19,082 bases of DNA from Verrucomicrobiota bacterium (lineage in GTDB: Bacteria > Verrucomicrobiota > Verrucomicrobiia > Opitutales > Opitutaceae). A program made the position numbers and the translations under genes. The DNA lies in contig JAEXPQ010000295.1 of the NCBI GenBank assembly GCA_023446735.1, positions 1 through 19,082 of the forward strand, written 5' to 3'. Positions 14,422 through 19,082 of the stretch are shown piece after piece. Each line of letters opens with the position of its first letter. Position 1 is the first letter of the stretch. The notes under the pieces were generated by a model. The model searched no databases and was not told the origin of the DNA. It worked only from the letters and a program-made list of their open reading frames with translations.

Positions 14422-15084
14422 ATGGACGAGCCCGAGAACAAACCGCACGATTCCGGCCCCGGCACCGAAAAGCTGCCGTGGTACGAGGAGTTCGTGGCGC
14501 GCTACGTGGCGTTTCCCGCCTACTGCCGCACCACGTCGTTCGAGCGGGCCACCCGCGACTTCAACGCGGAGATCCACCGCATCGAGGAGCTCTGCGGGCG
14601 CTTCACCTCGGAGGATTTCGTGAAACGGGTGACCGTCAGTCCGATCATCGGCCTGGAGGACGACGAACGCGACTGGTCGGCGGCGATGGTTGTCGAACAC
14701 TCCGTCCTCGTCGGCGAAGCCATCGGCCACATGCTCATCTTCCTCAGTCGCGGCGAACAGCCGCCCGAGGCCTTCGCCCGCGCCGCCCTGCGCCCTCGCG
14801 GCGCCAAAGGCGTGGAGGTGCTGCCGCTGCTTCGCCAATTCGGCCGGGAGTACCCGCGCATCGTCGATGCCGAGCTCGGCCCCCGGCGCGATTGCAGCCA
14901 CCGCCATCCGCTCTTCGGCGACCTCGACCTCCCGCGCTGGCACTATCTGAGCGTCTCGCACCTGCGCGTGCATCGCCGCCAACTGCACGAGATCCGGCGA
15001 CGCCTCACCGCCGGCCTCAAGACCGGCGGCCTCCTCGGTGCGTTGCTTCCCGATCCGACTCCGGACTTGGATCCGCAGACCTGA
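14422..15084 (+). CDS. DinB-like (DUF1569-type) putative metal-dependent protein
   Basis: The 220-residue soluble product looks like a four-helix-bundle DinB/YfiT-superfamily protein. It has a helix with DWSAAMVVEHSVLVGEAIGH carrying H93, and a late helix WHYLSVSHLRVHRRQLHEI carrying H180 and H184. This His...His-x3-His set is the usual metal triad of the fold. Such proteins are thiol-dependent transferases or of unknown role; the substrate cannot be read here. It lies 53 bp after the hypothetical gene at 13901 on the same strand. The C-terminal 20 residues are Pro/Leu/Gly-rich and probably disordered. Fold assignment is fair; specific function is unknown. Confidence 0.75.
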   Translation: MDEPENKPHDSGPGTEKLPWYEEFVARYVAFPAYCRTTSFERATRDFNAEIHRIEELCGRFTSEDFVKRVTVSPIIGLEDDERDWSAAMVVEHSVLVGEAIGHMLIFLSRGEQPPEAFARAALRPRGAKGVEVLPLLRQFGREYPRIVDAELGPRRDCSHRHPLFGDLDLPRWHYLSVSHLRVHRRQLHEIRRRLTAGLKTGGLLGALLPDPTPDLDPQT

Positions 15085-15265
15085 CGGCCCCCGCCGCGGC
15101 CGCCATCCCCCTCCCGTCTTCCCCGGATCGCCGCCTGCCTGCAACCCGAGCTTGGCAATACGCCCCGACGCCCTAGCGTCGCCCCGCCCTGACGCCTGGT
15201 CCGCCCACGCCGCGCCCCCCGCGTTCCCCCTTTTTGCAAACCGCCCTCGGCAACCCGCCTTTCCG

Positions 15266-17005
15266 ATGTCCCTGCTGCTCTTCCTCGTCGCCTCCGGCCT
15301 CATCCTGGGCCTCGCCTACCGCTGGATGGGGCGCTACCTCGCCCGTTACTTCCAACTCGACGCCTCCGCACCCGTCCCCGCGCACACCCAGCGCGACGGC
15401 CTCGACTTCGAACCGGCCAAAGCGTCATACCTCCTGCCGCAGCATTTCTCCGCCATCGCCGCCGCCGGGCCCGTCGTCGGGCCCATCCTCGCCGCCACCG
15501 CGTTCGGCTGGTTGCCCTCGTGGATCTGGATCATCGTCGGCGCGATCCTCATCGGCGGTGTCCACGATGTGGCCACGCTCATCGCCTCCGTGCGCCATGG
15601 CGCCCGCTCCATCGCCGAGGTCGTGCGCCGCTACATGAACCGCCGCAGCTACCTGCTCTTCCTCGCGTTCATCTGGGTCTCGCTCATCTACGTCATCATC
15701 GCCTTCGCCGATGTCACCGCCGGCACCTTCGTGCAGAAGGCCACCGCCGCCGGCGACGCCGCCCCCGGGCCCGCCGTCGCCACTTCGTCGATCCTGTACC
15801 TGTTGCTCTCGGTCGTCATGGGCCTGGTGGTCCGCTACGCCAAACTCGGCGAGGGGCTCGCCAAGCTGATCTTCCTGCCGCTCGTCCTCGGCGCCATCCT
15901 GCTCGGCCCGTACCTGCCCTTCGATCTCGCCGCCCTCACCGGCGCCGCCCGGCCGCAGATGCTCTGGGACTTCGTGCTGCTCGGCTATTGCTTCTTCGCC
16001 GCCCTCGCCCCGGTCTGGCTGCTCCTTCAGCCGCGCGGCGCCCTCGGTGGCTACTTCCTCTACGTGATCATCGTCGTCGGCGTGCTCGGCATCGCAATCG
16101 GCGCGCTCAACGGCTCGCTCTCGATCCAGGCGCCGGCCGTAAGCCCCGGCCATTTCTTCACCTTCTCCGGCTCGACGCCGCCGATGATCCCCGTGCTCTT
16201 CATCACCATCGCGTGCGGAGCGTGCTCGGGCTTCCACTCCATCGTCGCCAGCGGCACCACGTCCAAGCAGCTCGCCAACGAAGCCGACGCCAAGCCCGTC
16301 GCCTACGGCGGCATGCTGCTGGAGTCCTTTTTCGCCTGCATCAGCCTCGCCACGGTGATGATCCTCGCCAAACCCACCGGCCGGCCCGACCTCACCTACG
16401 CCGACGGCATCGCGGTCTTCATGAACCAGGCGACCTTCGGCCTCGTGCCGGTCGGCGTCGCCCGCCAGTTCGGCCTGCTCTGCTTCGCCACCTTCGTCTT
16501 CGACACGCTCGACGCTTGCACCCGCCTCGCGCGTTACGTGCTCATGGAGTTCACCGGCTGGAAGAACCGCCTCGGGCTCTACGGTGCCACGCTCTTCAGC
16601 GTCGGCGTGCCCGCCCTGGTCCTCGCCATGCCGCCGGCAACGCTCGACGGCAACCCCACGCCCCTGTGGCGGGTGTTCTGGGGCCTGTTCGGCAGCTCCA
16701 ACCAGCTCCTCGCCGCGCTCGCGCTGCTCGGTGTGACCGTCTGGCTCGCCCGCCGGGGCCGCACGCCTTGGCTCACCCTCGGGCCCACGATCTTCATGCT
16801 CGTGTTCACGATCTGGAGTCTCGGCCTCACCCTCTGGAAACGCGGCGAGCTCGTCCTCGCCGGCACTGCGCAACCGGCCCACCGCATGGAGTTCGGCGTC
16901 GCCCTCGTGCTCGTCTCGATGGCGTTGTGGCTCGTCGTCGAAGCGCTCCTGCTCGCCCGCCGCCCCGCCGGAGCCGCCCCCGCCACGGTGCCGACTCCGG
17001 CCTGA
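15266..17005 (+). CDS. CstA-family membrane transporter
   Basis: The 579-residue polytopic protein belongs to the carbon starvation CstA family, whose E. coli members CstA and BtsT take up pyruvate (and peptides have been proposed). Conserved family blocks are present: LPQHFSAIAAAGPVVGPILA around H60, GAILIGGVHDVATLIASVRH, and CGACSGFHSIVASGTTSKQL around residues 312-332. About 14 hydrophobic segments are visible. It is clearly shorter than the roughly 700-residue E. coli proteins, matching a shorter branch of the family that lacks the C-terminal part. ATG 15266 starts directly with a membrane helix (MSLLLFLVASGLILGLAYRW); the frame continuing upstream to 15038 overlaps the previous gene and is a shadow. 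No BtsSR- or CsrA-like regulator is adjacent. Substrate is inferred. Confidence 0.93.
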   Translation: MSLLLFLVASGLILGLAYRWMGRYLARYFQLDASAPVPAHTQRDGLDFEPAKASYLLPQHFSAIAAAGPVVGPILAATAFGWLPSWIWIIVGAILIGGVHDVATLIASVRHGARSIAEVVRRYMNRRSYLLFLAFIWVSLIYVIIAFADVTAGTFVQKATAAGDAAPGPAVATSSILYLLLSVVMGLVVRYAKLGEGLAKLIFLPLVLGAILLGPYLPFDLAALTGAARPQMLWDFVLLGYCFFAALAPVWLLLQPRGALGGYFLYVIIVVGVLGIAIGALNGSLSIQAPAVSPGHFFTFSGSTPPMIPVLFITIACGACSGFHSIVASGTTSKQLANEADAKPVAYGGMLLESFFACISLATVMILAKPTGRPDLTYADGIAVFMNQATFGLVPVGVARQFGLLCFATFVFDTLDACTRLARYVLMEFTGWKNRLGLYGATLFSVGVPALVLAMPPATLDGNPTPLWRVFWGLFGSSNQLLAALALLGVTVWLARRGRTPWLTLGPTIFMLVFTIWSLGLTLWKRGELVLAGTAQPAHRMEFGVALVLVSMALWLVVEALLLARRPAGAAPATVPTPA

Positions 17006-17065
17006 GCACGCGGTCGCGTTCGCCCCCGCCCGGATAGCCGCCATACTCACCAAACGACTCCGCCG

Positions 17066-17731
17066 ATGCCCGCGCCCAAGCCCCCCCCTCCCGCCCCGCT
17101 GTTCACGCCCTTCGGGGTGTTTCTCTTCGCGGTGTTTCTGCTCGCGGTGCTCGCGGCGGCGCTCAGCACGCGCGGCTTCCTGAAACGGGTCGATCTCCCG
17201 CCGCCCGGCACCTACCTCGTCATCGCCGGAAAGGAGAACGAGCTCTTCGTGAAGCTGGCCCAGCGTTCGATCAAGGGGCTCCACCGCGCCGTGGGCCTGC
17301 GCGGCCAGCTCGAGGTCCCCGGCGAGGCCGGTCCGCGCCCCCTCCTGGTCCGCAGCACCAACAGCACCGAGTGGGAGACCAAGATCAAACGCCCGCCCGC
17401 CGCCCCCGGGGGGAAACCCACCGACATCGAGTCCAACATCGTCGTGCTGATCCAGGCCGCGATTCCCGCCGATCCGGTCCTCTACGGCCGCATCGTCCCG
17501 GCCACCTTCGACCTCGACATGGTCGTGCCTCGTATCGACCCATTGAATCCGAAGGCCGGGCAGTCCATCCCCGACCGCATCCAATGGACGATGCAGCTCC
17601 AGATCCAGCCGCCCGGCTTCCAGCGCCTCTACCAGCGGGTCAACCGCATCGCCCTCATCGTCGCCGGAGCGTGCATCGTCCTCGCCCTCCTGCGCACCGG
17701 GCTGCGCCGGCTCGCCCAACGCCGAAGCTGA
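17066..17731 (+). CDS. Hypothetical bitopic membrane protein with extracytoplasmic domain
   Basis: The 221-residue product has a Pro-rich N-terminus, a strong membrane helix (FTPFGVFLFAVFLLAVLAAA, about 13-33), a central domain of about 160 residues and a second helix near 195-212 (IALIVAGACIVLALLRTGL). It ends with a basic tail. The central domain has strand-like segments (GTYLVIAGKENELFVKLAQR and LQIQPPGFQRLYQRVN). No family is recognised. The start lies 60 bp after the CstA-type gene on the same strand, so cotranscription is likely and a helper role is possible but only by position. It converges on the exosortase gene with just 9 bp between stops. Confidence 0.75.
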   Translation: MPAPKPPPPAPLFTPFGVFLFAVFLLAVLAAALSTRGFLKRVDLPPPGTYLVIAGKENELFVKLAQRSIKGLHRAVGLRGQLEVPGEAGPRPLLVRSTNSTEWETKIKRPPAAPGGKPTDIESNIVVLIQAAIPADPVLYGRIVPATFDLDMVVPRIDPLNPKAGQSIPDRIQWTMQLQIQPPGFQRLYQRVNRIALIVAGACIVLALLRTGLRRLAQRRS

Positions 17732-17740
17732 CGACCGTCG

Positions 17741-19082
17741 TCATTCCTCGAACACGGTGACCGCCCACCATGGCCCGGGACTCGCGCCGCGCCATGCGTC
17801 CCACCACCAGGCCGAGACGTCCGTCCACTCCCGGCCGGCCGCGTCCGAGATCCGCTCGCGCACCCGCCGTGTGCGCCCGTCGCGCTGCGCGAGGGTCGTC
17901 CCCCAGTGGCGTCCGGTCGCATCGCGCCAGACCGGCCCCGGTTGCACCGCGTGGCCGAGCCCGCGCAGGCAGTGCGCCGCGGGATGGAGCTTGCGCGTCT
18001 CGCCCGCCACCCAGCGCAACACGATCGTCCGCTCGCCGTCGGTGAACGCGCCCACCTTTCCGGGAAACCCGGCCGCGAACCGCTCCTCGCGCGCGGTGCT
18101 CGCCAGCCGCACCAGCTCGCGCCCATCCAGTTGCGCCGGCCAACCCGGAAAGGCGTCCACCCTCCCGCCCCGGCTCGGCCCGTCGCTCAGGAGTGGCCGC
18201 ACCGCGACGGCGAGCAGCGCCAACCCCAACAGGGGAACCAGCCAGTCCGCCGCGAAACGCGCGCCCCGCGGTGACGCCGCACCCGCGGCGCCGCCCGACG
18301 CGTCACCACTCCGCCGTTGCTCCCGGTCCTGCCGCCCCGCGCGCCACACCACCACGCCGAGCGCCCCGCCGAACGCCGCCAGTCCGATCCCCTGATGGAG
18401 CCATTCCGGGGGCGCGCCGCGCCGCACCTCGACCAGGAACAACGCGACGCACCGCAGCAGGTTCGCCCCGAACACCGCGCCGCCAGCCCAGCGCCCCAAC
18501 GCCAAGGTCCGCCGCCGGTCGAGTCCACGCAGCGCCGCCAGGGCGCACGCCGCGAACAGCCCCGTCCACAGCATCTGGACGCCGCTGCACGGCGCGTCGA
18601 CCAGCACCGTCTCGCCCGCCCAGCGCAACGCCGTGCCGCTGCGCGCGACCTCATAGCCCAGCAGGTCGAGCACCGGCACGCTGCACGCCGCCGTCACCGC
18701 GCGGAGCGGGTAGCCGAGATAGAACTGCGCCGTCGCCACCACCGGCAACGACAACAGTAGCAGGCCCGCCCGCGCTGACGCGGGTCCGGCGCCGCCGACC
18801 AGTGCCGCCAATGCGAGCATCCACAAGCCGCCGCGCACCAGCGCGGGCAACAGGTCGTAGCCGACGACCACCGTCGTTGCCGCCGCCAACGCCACCGCCG
18901 CCGCCCCGAGCGGGAGCGGCTCCCGCAGCCGTCGCCACGGCATGTACACAAGCGCAAGTGCCAGCGCGGCCAGCCCCCACGGCTCGTCCGAGCCGTCGCC
19001 GATCCGCGCCGCGAACCAGCGCCCCACCGGCCACCCCGCCACGGCCCACGCCGCGACCGCCGCCCCTCGGCTCGCCCACCAC
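17741..19082 (-). CDS. Exosortase with fused EpsI-like C-terminal domain (5' truncated)
   Basis: This polytopic protein of the exosortase/archaeosortase family runs off the right edge; the frame is still open and hydrophobic (WWASRGAAVAAWA) there, so the start is missing. Exosortases are membrane transpeptidases that cut PEP-CTERM-type sorting tails. Numbering from the in-frame GTG at 19042, the catalytic triad is visible: C152 in DAPCSGVQMLW, R197 in GANLLRCVALFL and H216 in PPEWLHQGIG. After a Gly/Ala/Arg-rich linker (235-262) and another membrane helix (266-285), residues 295-433 form a soluble domain with FPGW, LHPAAHCLRGLGHAV (H353, C358) and AWWWDAWRG. This recalls the H-x-P-E-x-C-L motif of EpsI (DUF3485). 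Ordinarily EpsI is a separate gene. No substrate with a PEP-CTERM tail is in the window. Confidence 0.88.
   Translation of the reverse strand, partial: WWASRGAAVAAWAVAGWPVGRWFAARIGDGSDEPWGLAALALALVYMPWRRLREPLPLGAAAVALAAATTVVVGYDLLPALVRGGLWMLALAALVGGAGPASARAGLLLLSLPVVATAQFYLGYPLRAVTAACSVPVLDLLGYEVARSGTALRWAGETVLVDAPCSGVQMLWTGLFAACALAALRGLDRRRTLALGRWAGGAVFGANLLRCVALFLVEVRRGAPPEWLHQGIGLAAFGGALGVVVWRAGRQDREQRRSGDASGGAAGAASPRGARFAADWLVPLLGLALLAVAVRPLLSDGPSRGGRVDAFPGWPAQLDGRELVRLASTAREERFAAGFPGKVGAFTDGERTIVLRWVAGETRKLHPAAHCLRGLGHAVQPGPVWRDATGRHWGTTLAQRDGRTRRVRERISDAAGREWTDVSAWWWDAWRGASPGPWWAVTVFEE

Noticed and set aside
15425..17719. 764-residue antisense frame over cstA
   Set aside because: Extreme Glu/Asp/Gly/Arg content, no domain; shadow of a membrane-protein gene.
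1..19082. PEP-CTERM-tailed substrate for the exosortase
   Set aside because: No protein in the window ends in a short motif followed by a TM helix and Arg cluster; the substrate must be elsewhere.

Overview
The window is a GC-rich (by eye around 70% G+C), gene-dense bacterial chromosome segment with housekeeping and envelope genes on both strands. I see no phage, IS element, CRISPR array or integration scar. The gene types fit Verrucomicrobiota, most likely an Opitutaceae-like organism: an exosortase, an O-antigen-ligase-like protein, a periplasmic-propeller histidine kinase, a signal-peptide protein with YadA-type head repeats and a tail-fibre chaperone domain, and starts that mostly lack a clear Shine-Dalgarno. 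This is an inference from style, not from a marker gene.

Layout. At 1-2011 (+) lie the 3' end of a protein with a secretion-type C-terminal domain and an O-antigen ligase/polymerase-type membrane protein. At 4171-2104 (-) lie tRNA-Val(CAC), a LOG-family phosphoribohydrolase and a Nudix hydrolase joined by a 4-bp ATGA overlap, and a two-TM helical protein. At 4351-4594 (+) is a small secreted cysteine-rich peptide with a clear intrinsic terminator. At 5406-4756 (-) is endonuclease III, and at 5577-5849 (+) a small charged protein. At 7795-5898 (-) is a compact operon of YhcH/YjgK family protein, RlmJ (again ATGA-coupled) and a signal-peptide hypothetical. At 9229-7961 (-) is the YadA-head/S74 protein. 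At 9617-9880 (+) is a small conserved-looking protein, and at 10392-9883 (-) an IDI/YfcD-like Nudix hydrolase. At 10532-13822 (+) is a very large propeller sensor kinase, followed on the same strand by two soluble proteins (one DinB-like), a CstA-family transporter and a bitopic membrane protein. At 19082-17741 (-) is an exosortase with a fused EpsI-like tail, truncated by the window edge.

Functionally the segment mixes envelope and surface functions (O-antigen ligase-like, exosortase, surface fibre, propeller kinase, CstA) with nucleotide and RNA housekeeping (two Nudix proteins, LOG, RlmJ, Nth, tRNA-Val). I do not see one multi-gene novel system. The most interesting single items are the exosortase-EpsI-like fusion, the anchorless YadA-head/S74 protein, the orphan propeller kinase, the nine-cysteine secreted peptide and the atypical Fe-S cysteine spacing in Nth.
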